From assembly GCF_001908105.1 (NCBI RefSeq), contig NZ_MKGQ01000008.1:112562-149312 (forward strand): a stretch of 36,751 nucleotides of DNA, in the 5' to 3' direction. This stretch comes from Xenorhabdus eapokensis (GTDB lineage: Bacteria > Pseudomonadota > Gammaproteobacteria > Enterobacterales > Enterobacteriaceae). The notes beneath the pieces were generated by a model. That model saw nothing but the letters and a program-made list of their open reading frames with translations, was not told the DNA's origin and made no database searches. This document shows positions 17,726 to 26,919 of the stretch, one piece after another (within the stretch, counting starts at the first letter, position 1; each line of letters opens with the position of its first letter). A program made the translations under genes and the position numbers.

Positions 17726-20257
17726 TCAGAATAATTCACGGCTTTCACCATTCTCAGTGACTGTCGTACCTACATCGGGTAAGGCATATTCCGTCGGCTG
17801 AGTACCATCAATGAAATACTCTTTACGGGTATTGCTACCACCGTTAGATAACTTACCTGTAGCCCGATCAATCGTGACAGAAACAATGCCGGCAGGGGGT
17901 TTCATGACGTTCTCAGGAACACCTTCCAACGCTGTTTTCATAAAATCATCCCAAATTGGCTGAGCTGTTTTCGCACCACCTTCCCCTTTTAATGCCGGAG
18001 TACGCCCCAAACTTCTGCTATGTTCATCGAAACCAATCCAGGCTGTTGTCACCATATCTGGACCATAACCGGAGAACCACGCATCTTTTGAGCTGTTGGT
18101 CGTCCCAGTTTTGCCGCCAATATCACGGCGCTTCAAATCACGGGCAGCCCGCCAGCCCGTTCCCATCCAACCTGGCTCACCAAAGATATTGGTATTCAAG
18201 GCATCATGAATAAGGAACGCCAACGGTGTACTGATAACGTGAGGAGCGTACTGTTGATCATTCACATTAATATTTCCTGATACGCTCTCTAACTCCGGTT
18301 GAGGCGGTAAGGCTGGATTTTGCGGAACATCAGAATGAGCCACGTTCTCAATAGAATCTTCAGACAATTCAATGGAGCGTGCTGTTTCACCATAAATCAC
18401 CGGAATATTTTCACACTGTGGACAAGCAATTTTAGGTTTCGCTTCAAACAGTACCTTCCCTTCATCATTTTCAATTTTGCTGATGAAGTAAGGATCAACC
18501 AAATAACCACCGTTTGCCATCACGGCATAACCGCGTACTAACTGTAGGGGGGTAAATGAAGGGGAACCCAGTGCTAAAGATTCCGTGCGCACAACGTTTT
18601 CACCCGGTAAGCCAAAACGCTTCAGGTAATCAGCGGCGTAATCAACCCCCATCGCACGCATGGCACGAACCATCACTACGTTTTTGGATTGCCCTAACCC
18701 CTGACGCAAGCGAATTGGCCCATCGTAAGTCGGTGGTGAGTTTTTGGGACGCCAATCCGTCCCGGCGCCGGCATCCCAACGGCTGATTGGCGCATCATTC
18801 AGCAACGAAGCCAACGTTAGCCCTTTATCCATTGCTGCGGTATACAGGAATGGCTTGATATTGGAACCGACCTGACGCAACGATTGCGTCACACGGTTAA
18901 ATTTACTCAGTTCAAAATCAAACCCACCTACCAACGCTTCTATCGCACCGTTCATTGGATTGATGGAAACCAGCGCCGCGTTAACGTCGGGAAGTTGAGC
19001 CAACCACCAAATATCATTAACTTTTCTGATCCAAATTTGTTCACCTGCCCGAATAACGTCACTGACACTACGTGGTGTGGCTCCTTGTAAGCTATCGGTT
19101 TTAAATGGACGTGCCCAGCGTACACCTGCCATTGTTAACTCAACTTTGCTGCCATCCACTAATATAACTTGTGCCTGATTAGCGCTGGAGTTTGTCACAA
19201 TGGCCGGCACCAGAGGACCATATTTGGGCAAGGTTTTCAGCTTATCGATAATCTGCGTTTGGCTCCATGCCGGCTGACTGGCTTTCCATAACACTTCTTG
19301 AGGGCCGCGGTAACCATGACGAACATCATAATCAATCACATTAGAACGAACCGCATTCACAGCCGCTAACTGGGATTTTTGCGTAATAGTGGTATAGACC
19401 TTATAACCGTCTGTATAAGCATTTTCACCATAACGATTGATCATTTCCTGACGAGCCATTTCCGTCAAATAAGGCGCAGAAAAAACAATTTGGGGCGCGT
19501 GGTAACGGGCAACCAATTTTTCTTCTCTGGCTTGGTTATACTGACGTCGAGTGATATATCCTTCTTCCAGCATCCTTCCCAGTACCACATCGCGGCGACC
19601 GATTGCTCGCTCATAAGAATAAAGTGGGTTAAACGTTGAAGGTGCCTTCGGCAAACCGGCAATCATCGCCATTTCCCCCAATGTCAGCTCGTTAACGTTC
19701 TTGCCAAAATAGACATGAGCCGCCGCGCCAACGCCATAAGCACGGTAGCCGAGATAGATCTTGTTGAGATACAACTCCAGGATTTCATCCTTAGTTAATA
19801 ATTGTTCGATCTTAATCGCCAGAAATGCCTCTTTCGCTTTACGTATCAATGTCTTCTCTCGGCTAAGAAAAAAGTTTCTCGCAAGCTGCTGAGTGATGGT
19901 ACTTGCCCCCTGGGAAGCATGACCAGACGTGATAACCACAGAAGCAGCACGGATAACCCCGATGGGATCAACACCATGATGTTCATAAAAACGGCTATCT
20001 TCCGTCGCAATAAAGGCTTTCACCATTAGGGGAGGTATTTCTGACAGGGTAAGGGGTAAACGACGCTTTTCACCATATTGGGCTATTAATTCGCCATCAG
20101 CACTGAACACCTGCATAGGTGTTTGTAATCGGACATCCTTTAGCGTCGCAACATCAGGAAGCTGTGGCTCGATATATTTGTACAAACCAAAAATCGAGGA
20201 GACTCCCAATAAAATGCAAACAACTATAAGGATCAAAAAATACTTTATGAACTTCAC
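17726..20257 (-). CDS. mrcA: Penicillin-binding protein 1A (bifunctional transglycosylase/transpeptidase)
   Basis: An 843-residue class A PBP (E. coli PBP1A 850 aa) that polymerises lipid II and cross-links peptidoglycan in the periplasm. A single N-terminal membrane anchor lies at about 5-27. The GT51 domain has EDSRFYEHHGVD with catalytic Glu86, then QGASTITQQLARN (116-128) and a second conserved run at KIYLGYRAYGVGAAA (166-180). The transpeptidase carries S465-x-x-K468 (SNIK), SKN at 524-526 and KTGT at 716-719. All catalytic motifs are intact. Divergent from the hofM-Q operon, as in E. coli. Confidence 0.97.
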   Translation of the reverse strand: MKFIKYFLILIVVCILLGVSSIFGLYKYIEPQLPDVATLKDVRLQTPMQVFSADGELIAQYGEKRRLPLTLSEIPPLMVKAFIATEDSRFYEHHGVDPIGVIRAASVVITSGHASQGASTITQQLARNFFLSREKTLIRKAKEAFLAIKIEQLLTKDEILELYLNKIYLGYRAYGVGAAAHVYFGKNVNELTLGEMAMIAGLPKAPSTFNPLYSYERAIGRRDVVLGRMLEEGYITRRQYNQAREEKLVARYHAPQIVFSAPYLTEMARQEMINRYGENAYTDGYKVYTTITQKSQLAAVNAVRSNVIDYDVRHGYRGPQEVLWKASQPAWSQTQIIDKLKTLPKYGPLVPAIVTNSSANQAQVILVDGSKVELTMAGVRWARPFKTDSLQGATPRSVSDVIRAGEQIWIRKVNDIWWLAQLPDVNAALVSINPMNGAIEALVGGFDFELSKFNRVTQSLRQVGSNIKPFLYTAAMDKGLTLASLLNDAPISRWDAGAGTDWRPKNSPPTYDGPIRLRQGLGQSKNVVMVRAMRAMGVDYAADYLKRFGLPGENVVRTESLALGSPSFTPLQLVRGYAVMANGGYLVDPYFISKIENDEGKVLFEAKPKIACPQCENIPVIYGETARSIELSEDSIENVAHSDVPQNPALPPQPELESVSGNINVNDQQYAPHVISTPLAFLIHDALNTNIFGEPGWMGTGWRAARDLKRRDIGGKTGTTNSSKDAWFSGYGPDMVTTAWIGFDEHSRSLGRTPALKGEGGAKTAQPIWDDFMKTALEGVPENVMKPPAGIVSVTIDRATGKLSNGGSNTRKEYFIDGTQPTEYALPDVGTTVTENGESRELF

Positions 20258-20308
20258 CTGAAATTTCTCACGCCATGTTAATTGGGCAGTTTATAAACGA
20301 TCAGTACG

Positions 20309-20350
20309 TAGTATAAAAGGCTTAGTATAAAGGGATTAGTATAAGGGTTG
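20309..20350. repeat. Three tandem 14-bp repeats (TAGTATAA-type)
   Basis: Units TAGTATAAAAGGCT (20309-20322), TAGTATAAAGGGAT (20323-20336) and TAGTATAAGGGTTG (20337-20350) lie head to tail in the mrcA-hofM divergent region. They share TAGTATAA plus a purine-rich tail. They could be binding sites for a regulator or a slippage product. Confidence 0.75.
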
Positions 20351-20356
20351 TACAAC

Positions 20357-20401
20357 ACTATATGTGCAGTAACTATATGTACAGTAACCATATGTACAAA
20401 T
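20357..20401. repeat. Three tandem 15-bp repeats with a TGTACA core
   Basis: Units ACTATATGTGCAGTA (20357-20371), ACTATATGTACAGTA (20372-20386) and ACCATATGTACAAAT (20387-20401) follow the 14-bp repeats directly. The core TATGTACA contains the palindrome TGTACA, which also occurs as TTGTACAA at 20348-20355. About 15-bp spacing puts copies at roughly one and a half helical turns. Confidence 0.75.
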
Positions 20402-20493
20402 ATAGATATCACCTTGACCAGTCCCGCTTTCATGTCTCATTAGGTTTTCATTAAGTTAATGTTTTCGTTGATAGTAGATAAGGAGATCTCTAT

Positions 20494-21342
20494 ATGTATC
20501 CATCTAAATGGTATATCGGACTGGATATCCAAGATCATTACATTCGCGCTCTTGCCGCCATTAAACGCCGTGATGGTTGGCAACTTCGACATTGCTGGCA
20601 ATATCAATTATCCAGCGAGATTATTTCAGGAGGACGGCTACAAGATCCCGAAAAATTACTCCGCATTTTAATGCAATGGAGAAAAATATTACCTAAGAAT
20701 ATTAGCCTAAGATTAGCACTCCCTGTTCAGCAAACCTTACAGCGACAGATCGCCTTGCCTAACCATACGGCTTTGCAGGAGCCAGAACTTGGCTGGTTTG
20801 TGCACGCCAATGCTGAAAAACAATTTCCTGTCAGTGAGCTGGCGTTGGATTATCGTGTTCATGATCAGCAGATTTGCATCAGTGCAACTCGCCAAAAAGA
20901 TCTCAACCTTTGGCTGAATCTGTTCGCAGAGATCAATTTATCTCTTGATGCCATTGATATTGCACCCTGTGCATTGCGTTATGTCGCTAAACTTGCGGGT
21001 GTGCCTGACGACAGTTGGTTGGTTCACAAACGTATCACAGACTGGCTATGGGTCGCTCCTGCCAACCGACCTTTCGGTTATGGCCTGATAGCTTCACAAC
21101 CGGATTCTCATCGACTCCAAATCATCAACCAGCTCCCTATGACTCCAGAAACAGAAGATTATGCAATTTATTACAGCGATGAAGAGCAATCGACATCAGT
21201 AAAAGCGATAGCAATATCAACAGAATCGGCCAATATCTGGCAACTCTTAATGGCCTTCCGCCACTATCATCCCCCGCTGCCAGACAAAACGAATGCATTC
21301 ATTATTGCCGCAGGTTTAGCGCTCAGGCCAGGTGATCAGTGA
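20494..21342 (+). CDS. hofM: HofM/PilM-like pilus assembly protein
   Basis: A 282-residue PilM-type actin-like ATPase-fold protein (E. coli HofM 259 aa). The N-terminus WYIGLDIQDHYIRALAAIKR is the first strand pair of the fold, typical of PilM. LRLALPVQQTLQRQIALP and the later ISLDAIDIAPCALRYV match HofM-type segments. In type IV pilus systems PilM is the cytoplasmic anchor for PilN; in E. coli the hof genes are needed to use DNA as a nutrient. AAGGAGA (20480-20486) precedes ATG 20494. First gene of hofM-N-O-Q; the next gene starts 4 bases before its end. Confidence 0.88.
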   Translation: MYPSKWYIGLDIQDHYIRALAAIKRRDGWQLRHCWQYQLSSEIISGGRLQDPEKLLRILMQWRKILPKNISLRLALPVQQTLQRQIALPNHTALQEPELGWFVHANAEKQFPVSELALDYRVHDQQICISATRQKDLNLWLNLFAEINLSLDAIDIAPCALRYVAKLAGVPDDSWLVHKRITDWLWVAPANRPFGYGLIASQPDSHRLQIINQLPMTPETEDYAIYYSDEEQSTSVKAIAISTESANIWQLLMAFRHYHPPLPDKTNAFIIAAGLALRPGDQ

Positions 21343-21890
21343 TGCATCAAGTCAACTTCTTACCTTGGCGGCAGAAAAGGCTAAAACGTCAGTGCCAAAC
21401 ATGGGGAGTAATACTTTGCTTACAACTTATATTGTGGGCAACCGTATTGGTGTTTATTTCTACGCTACAAACAAACCAGATTAAACAATATCGCGGACAA
21501 TTAGCGGAAATTGCCCACCAATTAGCGCAATTACAACAAACTATCACTGCAACAGATCAAGCAGTGCAACAACACCAACAATTGTCACAACAATTACGGA
21601 AAAAACGCCTATTCATGGAACAGAATCAACGTTATTTACAACTATTTCGCCAACTTCCTCATTTATTACCAGAAAATAGTTGGCTGACTACATTTAGTGA
21701 CGACAGTGGACAGTTAATTTTTACCGCCCGCAGTCAAAACTATACAGATATCTCCCATTTGTTGGATAACCTGACTGACGATACTTCGCTTAACAATGTA
21801 CAGCTAAGAAAAATGACCACGACAGAAGATCATTTCAAGGTCTTTACCATTGATGCAAATTGGTTGATGGGAGAATCCGATGAGAAATAA
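21339..21890 (+). CDS. hofN: HofN/PilN-like inner-membrane pilus assembly protein
   Basis: A 183-residue bitopic protein (E. coli HofN 179 aa). It starts with the PilN-type motif VNFLPWRQ (about 5-12), has a membrane segment at about 24-42, a glutamine-rich coiled coil at about 45-95 and a C-terminal periplasmic domain. It begins with ATGATGC overlapping the hofM stop by 4 bases and overlaps hofO by 11 bases, so translation is likely coupled. Partner of HofM and HofO by analogy with PilMNO. Confidence 0.88.
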   Translation: MMHQVNFLPWRQKRLKRQCQTWGVILCLQLILWATVLVFISTLQTNQIKQYRGQLAEIAHQLAQLQQTITATDQAVQQHQQLSQQLRKKRLFMEQNQRYLQLFRQLPHLLPENSWLTTFSDDSGQLIFTARSQNYTDISHLLDNLTDDTSLNNVQLRKMTTTEDHFKVFTIDANWLMGESDEK

Positions 21891-22431
21891 TTATCTTGAA
21901 TGGTTTTATCGCCCTGTCTGGCAACAGCTTATCTTGCAACAATTGCTCATCATCTCACTGCTGTTGGGATTCTACTTTTTGGTCTGGCAGAAAAATCGGC
22001 ATGAAATTCATACCCTCCAGAGCGATATTAAGCAACAGCAACACAATGCAGTACTATCTGAGCAAAGGCTTGCTGCACTACCATCCCTGCCTGAAACTCA
22101 ACAGCAGATCCAGCACATGACCACAAGCCTTGCCCAAAACAGCTATCCCTCATCCTCAAAAAATATTCCGTCCCAAAATACGACCATACTCAAACAACTG
22201 CATATACCGCTGACTCACTCTGGCAGCCAGTTAATGGAGTGGAAAATCCACAAAGAAAATGAACATGTTTTCTGGCATATCATGTTGTCACTCAATTACG
22301 GCCAATTTCTCCATTTCCTGAATGAAATTCAAAAGTTGCAACCACCGTTACTGATTAAGCACATCACAATTACTCCCACCGACGATAACCTAATGGTTCG
22401 CCTCGTTTTTGCAGATGAGGAGAAATCATGA
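21880..22431 (+). CDS. hofO: HofO/PilO-like inner-membrane pilus assembly protein
   Basis: A 183-residue protein with a membrane segment at about 17-35, a heptad-like stretch at about 38-80 and a C-terminal domain (about 105-183). It is identified mainly by position between hofN and hofQ and by its PilO-like architecture; E. coli HofO is shorter (about 146 aa). It overlaps hofN by 11 bases and hofQ by 4 bases. Confidence 0.78.
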   Translation: MRNNYLEWFYRPVWQQLILQQLLIISLLLGFYFLVWQKNRHEIHTLQSDIKQQQHNAVLSEQRLAALPSLPETQQQIQHMTTSLAQNSYPSSSKNIPSQNTTILKQLHIPLTHSGSQLMEWKIHKENEHVFWHIMLSLNYGQFLHFLNEIQKLQPPLLIKHITITPTDDNLMVRLVFADEEKS

Positions 22432-23492
22432 ACCGCTATCCTTTGATTCTCCTAATCTGTCTCTTATTCCCCCTATTCGGTTTTACCGGAGAAGAGCCAA
22501 ATTTTGACATGCCAATAAGAGATCCGTTCCAGCCTCCTATATCTGCAATGGAGGATAAAACTGATTTGTCTCCAACAGAGCAAAATGAGCAAGAACAAGA
22601 GATCGAATATCAGGCAATTACTTTGCAATACGCCGATGCAGGGCAAGTAGCTGAACAATTACAGCAAAATCACCCTGCGCTGCTGACAAAATGGGGAAAG
22701 GTTGAACATGACCCCTTAACCAACAGTCTGATCCTGGAAGATAAATTTGATGCTATTACCCGTATCAAAAACTGGCTGAAAGAAGTCGATACTCCACAAC
22801 AACAAGTACAGATTACCGCCCATATTGTTACCAGCAGTAGGGAAGCCCTGCATGAATTGGGGCTCCACTGGGGAGTAAACGCCGATCCACATAATCAATC
22901 AATAGGTCTAAACCGCTTAAATCTACATCAACCTGCCGGCAACCAGCGCCATAGGTTGGTACTGAATACCGCCCGCATTCACGCAAATTTGTTAGAGTTA
23001 GAACTCAGCGCACTAGAGCAGGAAAACCAGCTCGATATCATTGCCAGCCCACGGCTAACCGCTTCACACCAGCAAGCAGCCAGTATCAAGCAAGGTTCTG
23101 AAATTCCTTATATTATTCAGAACAAGAATAAAACAACTGTCCAATTTAAAGAGGCAGTATTGGGTATGGAAGTTACTCCCCATATTTTAAGGCAAGGAAA
23201 AATCCGGCTCGCGCTAAAAATCAGCCAGAACGCCCCTGGTTTTTCCATCAATCAAGGAGGAAATGAAAATCTGGCTATTGATAAACAAGAGATAATAACG
23301 CAAGTTACGATCAGAAATGGAGAAACCTTGATTCTTGGAGGGATTTTTCAACAGAAAAAAACCGCAAGTTTACAAAAAGTTCCTTATCTGTCCGACATTC
23401 CCCTATTGGGGGCATTATTTAACCAAAAAGGAGAGCAACATAGCCGCCGAGAACTCGTCATTTTTATCACACCTCAACTGATTGATATTTAA
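22428..23492 (+). CDS. hofQ: HofQ-type secretin with HofP-like leader, lacking the N-terminal domain
   Basis: A 354-residue outer-membrane secretin (E. coli HofQ about 412 aa). From ITLQYADAG (64-72) it follows HofQ closely through LELSALEQENQLDIIASPRL, IKQGSEIPY, FKEAVLGMEVTP, LAIDKQEI and ELVIFITPQLID, the secretin core. The N-terminal HofQ domain (in E. coli about 90 residues of STN/N0 type) is missing. Instead, residues 1-20 look like a signal peptide and RDPFQPP lies at 31-37, a motif characteristic of HofP/PilP, followed by an acidic linker. No separate hofP exists between hofO and hofQ. I infer an in-frame deletion that fused the hofP start to the hofQ core. Whether a ring can still form is unknown. 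Confidence 0.88.
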   Translation: MNRYPLILLICLLFPLFGFTGEEPNFDMPIRDPFQPPISAMEDKTDLSPTEQNEQEQEIEYQAITLQYADAGQVAEQLQQNHPALLTKWGKVEHDPLTNSLILEDKFDAITRIKNWLKEVDTPQQQVQITAHIVTSSREALHELGLHWGVNADPHNQSIGLNRLNLHQPAGNQRHRLVLNTARIHANLLELELSALEQENQLDIIASPRLTASHQQAASIKQGSEIPYIIQNKNKTTVQFKEAVLGMEVTPHILRQGKIRLALKISQNAPGFSINQGGNENLAIDKQEIITQVTIRNGETLILGGIFQQKKTASLQKVPYLSDIPLLGALFNQKGEQHSRRELVIFITPQLIDI

Positions 23493-23510
23493 TCAATTAA
23501 AAAATATCAA
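23482..23510 (+). terminator. AT-rich hairpin at the hofQ stop codon
   Basis: A perfect 9-bp stem TTGATATTT/AAATATCAA (23482-23490 with 23502-23510) spans the hofQ stop. It has no GC-rich stem or T run, so it is at best a weak terminator. Confidence 0.35.
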
Positions 23511-23937
23511 ATGTAAATCAATAAATTAATAACAATAACTGTGTTTTTTCTGGCAAATAACCTACTGTTTTTCTTAGCCTGACCTATTTATGGATTTGAC
23601 GCTGAGAGTAATTTAGCATACAAGGATTAACTAATTGAGTGAGCAGATCTAACGTCACAAGCAGGAGTCCATACCCAATAGATTTCGAATTGCAGCACAG
23701 CAACAATTTGGAAAATGACAGGTAGATACAGTAGGCTCTCAATCGGCCAGTAAAAACATAAATCTGATGGCTCAGGTTCGTGCCAGATTTATATAGTTGC
23801 AATACAGGCTGATGTGCTGAGATAATTTTCTTATCTGATCTCACATTCTCACTCATGAGGTTTCAGTTTAGGTCCCGTGGCTAATCTGATTGGCGGGGCG
23901 GGTTATCATTAACAAACAGTCTTAGAATACCAAAAAC
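23493..23937. other. Gap between hofQ and aroK
   Basis: About 445 bases. It holds an imperfect palindromic repeat (see 23672-23724) and presumably the aroK promoter near 23880-23930. A 90-codon minus-strand frame (23584-23856) shows no recognisable protein features and is not called. Confidence 0.5.
23672..23724. repeat. Degenerate palindromic intergenic repeat
   Basis: The left arm at 23672-23696 begins TACCCAATAGATTTCGAATT, and the right arm at 23701-23724, read in reverse, starts TACCTGTCATTTTCCAAATT. The arms are imperfect complements. The left arm resembles the start of an intergenic repeat I know as common in Xenorhabdus, Photorhabdus and relatives; the middle of that longer repeat is missing here. 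Confidence 0.45.
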
Positions 23938-24459
23938 ATGGCAGAGAAACGCAATATCTTTCTGGTTGGGCCTATGGGTGCCGGCAAAAGCACTATTGGT
24001 CGTCAGTTAGCTCAGCAACTCAATATGGAGTTTTACGACTCTGATCAAGAAATTGAGCGACGTACCGGAGCTGACGTGGGCTGGGTATTTGATGTGGAAG
24101 GCGAAGAAGGCTTCCGCGATCGCGAAGAAAAAATAATTAACGAACTGACTGAAAAACAAGGCATCGTATTGGCTACCGGAGGGGGATCTGTTAAATCAAA
24201 AGAAACCCGCAATCGCCTGTCTGCCCGTGGTGTGGTCGTCTATTTAGAAACAACCATCGAAAAACAGTTGGCTCGTACTCAGCGCGATAAAAAACGCCCT
24301 TTACTTCAAGTTGAAGCACCAGCACGAGAAGTTTTAGAGAATTTGGCTGATGAGCGCAATCCTCTTTATGAGGAAATTGCTGACGTGACTATTCGCACAG
24401 ATGAGCAAAGCGCCAAAGTCGTTGCTAACCAAATCATTGAGTTACTGGAAAAAAACTGA
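23938..24459 (+). CDS. aroK: Shikimate kinase I
   Basis: A 173-residue cytosolic kinase that phosphorylates shikimate in aromatic amino acid synthesis. It is nearly identical to E. coli AroK (173 aa). Walker [10 protein letters not shown] lies at 11-19, then [11 protein letters not shown], the substrate motif FRDRE (60s), GGGSV (about 79-83) and the lid around [12 protein letters not shown] 23938 gives the exact AroK N-terminus MAEKRN. First gene of the aroK-aroB-damX-dam-rpe-gph-trpS block. Confidence 0.97.
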   Translation: MAEKRNIFLVGPMGAGKSTIGRQLAQQLNMEFYDSDQEIERRTGADVGWVFDVEGEEGFRDREEKIINELTEKQGIVLATGGGSVKSKETRNRLSARGVVVYLETTIEKQLARTQRDKKRPLLQVEAPAREVLENLADERNPLYEEIADVTIRTDEQSAKVVANQIIELLEKN

Positions 24460-24504
24460 TTATAGCGAGTCCGCATAGCGGCAAACGATAAGGCGAAAGC
24501 TGAT

Positions 24505-25602
24505 ATGGAACAAGTGGCTGTTACGTTAGGTGAAAGAAGCTATCCAATTACCATAGCCGAAGGGCTATTTTCTGACAGTGAGGCATTCAAGCCTCTGCAA
24601 GCAGGTCAACAGGTCATGATAGTGACCAATGAAACCCTTGCCCCCCTGTATCTTGAACAGGTGAAATCCACATTGCAGAGAATGGATCTTCGGGTAAATG
24701 AAGTTATTTTGCCTGACGGTGAACAGCACAAATCGCTTTTTGTGCTCAACGATATATTTTCCGCCTTGCTGGAAAATAATCATGGTCGTGACACAACGCT
24801 TATCGCTCTTGGTGGTGGTGTAATCGGTGATATGACGGGGTTTGCTGCTGCTAGCTATCAACGCGGCGTTCGTTTCATCCAGGTACCCACCACACTGCTC
24901 TCTCAGGTTGACTCTTCCGTCGGTGGAAAAACAGGAGTCAACCACCTCCTCGGCAAAAACATGATAGGCGCTTTCTACCAGCCAGCTTCGGTTATTGTCG
25001 ATCTCAATTGTCTGAAAACATTACCTGCTCAAGAGTTATATTCAGGTCTGGCTGAAGTGATTAAATACGGCATCATTCTGGATGGCGAATTCTTTAGCTG
25101 GCTTGAAGAGAATATTGAGAAATTACTGGCCCTCGACAGTCAGGCAATGGCCTATTGCATCCGTCGTTGCTGTGAACTTAAAGCATTGGTTGTCGCGGCT
25201 GATGAACAAGAACGCAGTGGGATGCGTGCACTGTTAAATCTCGGTCATACCTTTGGACATGCGATTGAAGCTGAAATGGGTTATGGTGTCTGGCTACATG
25301 GTCATGCCGTTGCGGCGGGTATGGTGATGGCTGCCAGAGCATCTGAACTGGTCGGCACATTCTCAAAACAAGACACTCAACGGATCATCCGCCTGCTGGA
25401 ACGCGCAAAATTACCGATTAATGGCCCTGAAGCTATGTCCCCTAATACCTATTTACCTCACATGATGCGTGACAAAAAAGTGTCTGCCGGAAAACTGCAT
25501 CTGGTACTACCGACAGCCATCGGGGAAGCAAAACTTCGTTCTGATATTGAGAAAGACGTTATTTCGGCTGCCATTCGTCTATCTCAGCCATCCCCCCACT
25601 AG
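24505..25602 (+). CDS. aroB: 3-Dehydroquinate synthase
   Basis: A 365-residue cytosolic enzyme (E. coli 362 aa) converting DAHP to 3-dehydroquinate, NAD- and metal-dependent. The NAD motif [11 protein letters not shown] lies at 103-113, then [19 protein letters not shown] (128-146), [10 protein letters not shown], the metal ligands in [20 protein letters not shown] and [10 protein letters not shown] 45-bp gap follows aroK, with AAGGCGA near the start, so the two are co-transcribed. Confidence 0.98.
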   Translation: MEQVAVTLGERSYPITIAEGLFSDSEAFKPLQAGQQVMIVTNETLAPLYLEQVKSTLQRMDLRVNEVILPDGEQHKSLFVLNDIFSALLENNHGRDTTLIALGGGVIGDMTGFAAASYQRGVRFIQVPTTLLSQVDSSVGGKTGVNHLLGKNMIGAFYQPASVIVDLNCLKTLPAQELYSGLAEVIKYGIILDGEFFSWLEENIEKLLALDSQAMAYCIRRCCELKALVVAADEQERSGMRALLNLGHTFGHAIEAEMGYGVWLHGHAVAAGMVMAARASELVGTFSKQDTQRIIRLLERAKLPINGPEAMSPNTYLPHMMRDKKVSAGKLHLVLPTAIGEAKLRSDIEKDVISAAIRLSQPSPH

Positions 25603-25862
25603 GGACAGATACTCTCTAATTAATTCCAACTTATTGCTCTGGCAGTGAGTTTTGCTGCCAGGCTGAAATTTGGAAGATGAAGGGAATTTCTGGATATGAC
25701 AAAATTTGCGCTGATAATATAAAGCGGCATGATGAATTATTCTCTAGCTGTTATGCTATACAACAGCTACATTATCAAATAAAGCATCATTGGTTTTAGT
25801 TAGGTCAGACTGCCAAACCTCTTCATTAATAATTGGCAGAACTATCTCTGTTGGGAGGGCAT
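25603..25862 (+). other. aroB-damX gap with three hairpins
   Basis: Stems CTGGCAG (25639-25645) / CTGCCAG (25655-25661), TAGCTGTT (25745-25752) / AACAGCTA (25762-25769) and CTGCCAA (25810-25816) / TTGGCAG (25833-25839) can form in the RNA. None has a T run. The last one ends about 24 bases before the damX start and could influence translation. Confidence 0.5.
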
Positions 25863-26834
25863 ATGGACGAATTAAAATCAGAAAACAAACAAAAAACAGA
25901 AAATGAATTAAAGCCAGATACTTCTGATCGCAGCCCTCAGCGCTCCAGAAGCCAATTCAATCAACCTAAGCTCACAATATCCCGCCAGCAAATAATGATC
26001 GGTGTTGGCATTCTGGTACTTTTGCTTCTGATTATTGCTATCAGCTCTGCATTAAAATCACCCACTGAGCATGAAAAACAACAATCACAGCAAAATGCGG
26101 TGGAAAAGAGTATTAACCTTTCTGGTTCCTCTCCGCTTTCTTCCCATTCCCCTGGCAGCGAGCCAGAAACCCCGTCAGAGCCAACAATGCATGGCGCACG
26201 TGAAATCAGTCCACCGCCCATTAGTAGTACACCAAGCAAAGATCTTCCCCCCGCAACTGGAACTGGTGGCTATAACCAGCGCATAGAGTTGCCGGGTGAT
26301 ATTTCTGATGCTTTGAATCAACAACAAAGTAACATTAATAATTCTGTGCAAAACAATCTGACACAACCACAAGTTAAACCCACTAAGCCAGCAGTAATAC
26401 CTCCTGCTGAACCAAACAAACCAGAGAAGGTTGCACCAACAAAAGTTACACCACCGAAAATAGAAAAACCTAAAACAGAAAATCAGGCTAGAGAAGGGAA
26501 TTACGCCAAAGCGACTAGTCACCATCAGGCTAATAAAAAGAGCACCGATGCTGGTGGTGATCTGCTGAAAGCACCAGCAAACCAATTCACACTACAATTG
26601 AGTAGTGCCAGCCGTTCTGATACCTTAACCGCCTTCGCGAAAAAAAATAACCTTGCTAATCACAAGGTTTATGAAACCAAGCGCGATGGCAAAACATGGT
26701 TTATCTTGATCTACGGTGATTACAGTTCTGTTTCTGATGCTAAAAAAGCCATTGCTTCACTCCCTGCTGAAGTTCAGGCCAAAAAACCTTGGGTCAGAAA
26801 ATTACAACAAGTTCAGCAAGATCTGAAAAAATAA
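25863..26834 (+). CDS. damX: Cell division protein DamX (SPOR domain)
   Basis: A 323-residue bitopic inner-membrane protein that localises to the septum by SPOR binding of denuded glycan. A short cytoplasmic part (1-43), membrane segment (44-63), a long proline/lysine-rich periplasmic linker, and a C-terminal SPOR domain at about 239-323 (FTLQLSSASR, HKVYETKRDGKTWFILIYGD). E. coli DamX has 428 residues, so the cytoplasmic part and linker are clearly shorter here. ATG 25863 matches MDEL and follows GGGAGGG; the frame is open to 25833 without homology. Confidence 0.93.
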   Translation: MDELKSENKQKTENELKPDTSDRSPQRSRSQFNQPKLTISRQQIMIGVGILVLLLLIIAISSALKSPTEHEKQQSQQNAVEKSINLSGSSPLSSHSPGSEPETPSEPTMHGAREISPPPISSTPSKDLPPATGTGGYNQRIELPGDISDALNQQQSNINNSVQNNLTQPQVKPTKPAVIPPAEPNKPEKVAPTKVTPPKIEKPKTENQAREGNYAKATSHHQANKKSTDAGGDLLKAPANQFTLQLSSASRSDTLTAFAKKNNLANHKVYETKRDGKTWFILIYGDYSSVSDAKKAIASLPAEVQAKKPWVRKLQQVQQDLKK

Positions 26835-26919
26835 AACTATTTTGATTAGGCGCTGATATGCTGTCCTAAACAGAGTACAATCTGCGACTCTGAAATTATT
26901 GAATAACTAATTTGACGGC

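Noticed and set aside
23584..23856. A 90-residue minus-strand gene before aroK
   Set aside because: It overlaps a palindromic repeat, has no recognisable features, and its cysteine/leucine-rich make-up looks like chance translation.
24565..24945. A 126-codon minus-strand frame inside aroB
   Set aside because: Antisense to a near-perfect AroB; no protein signature.
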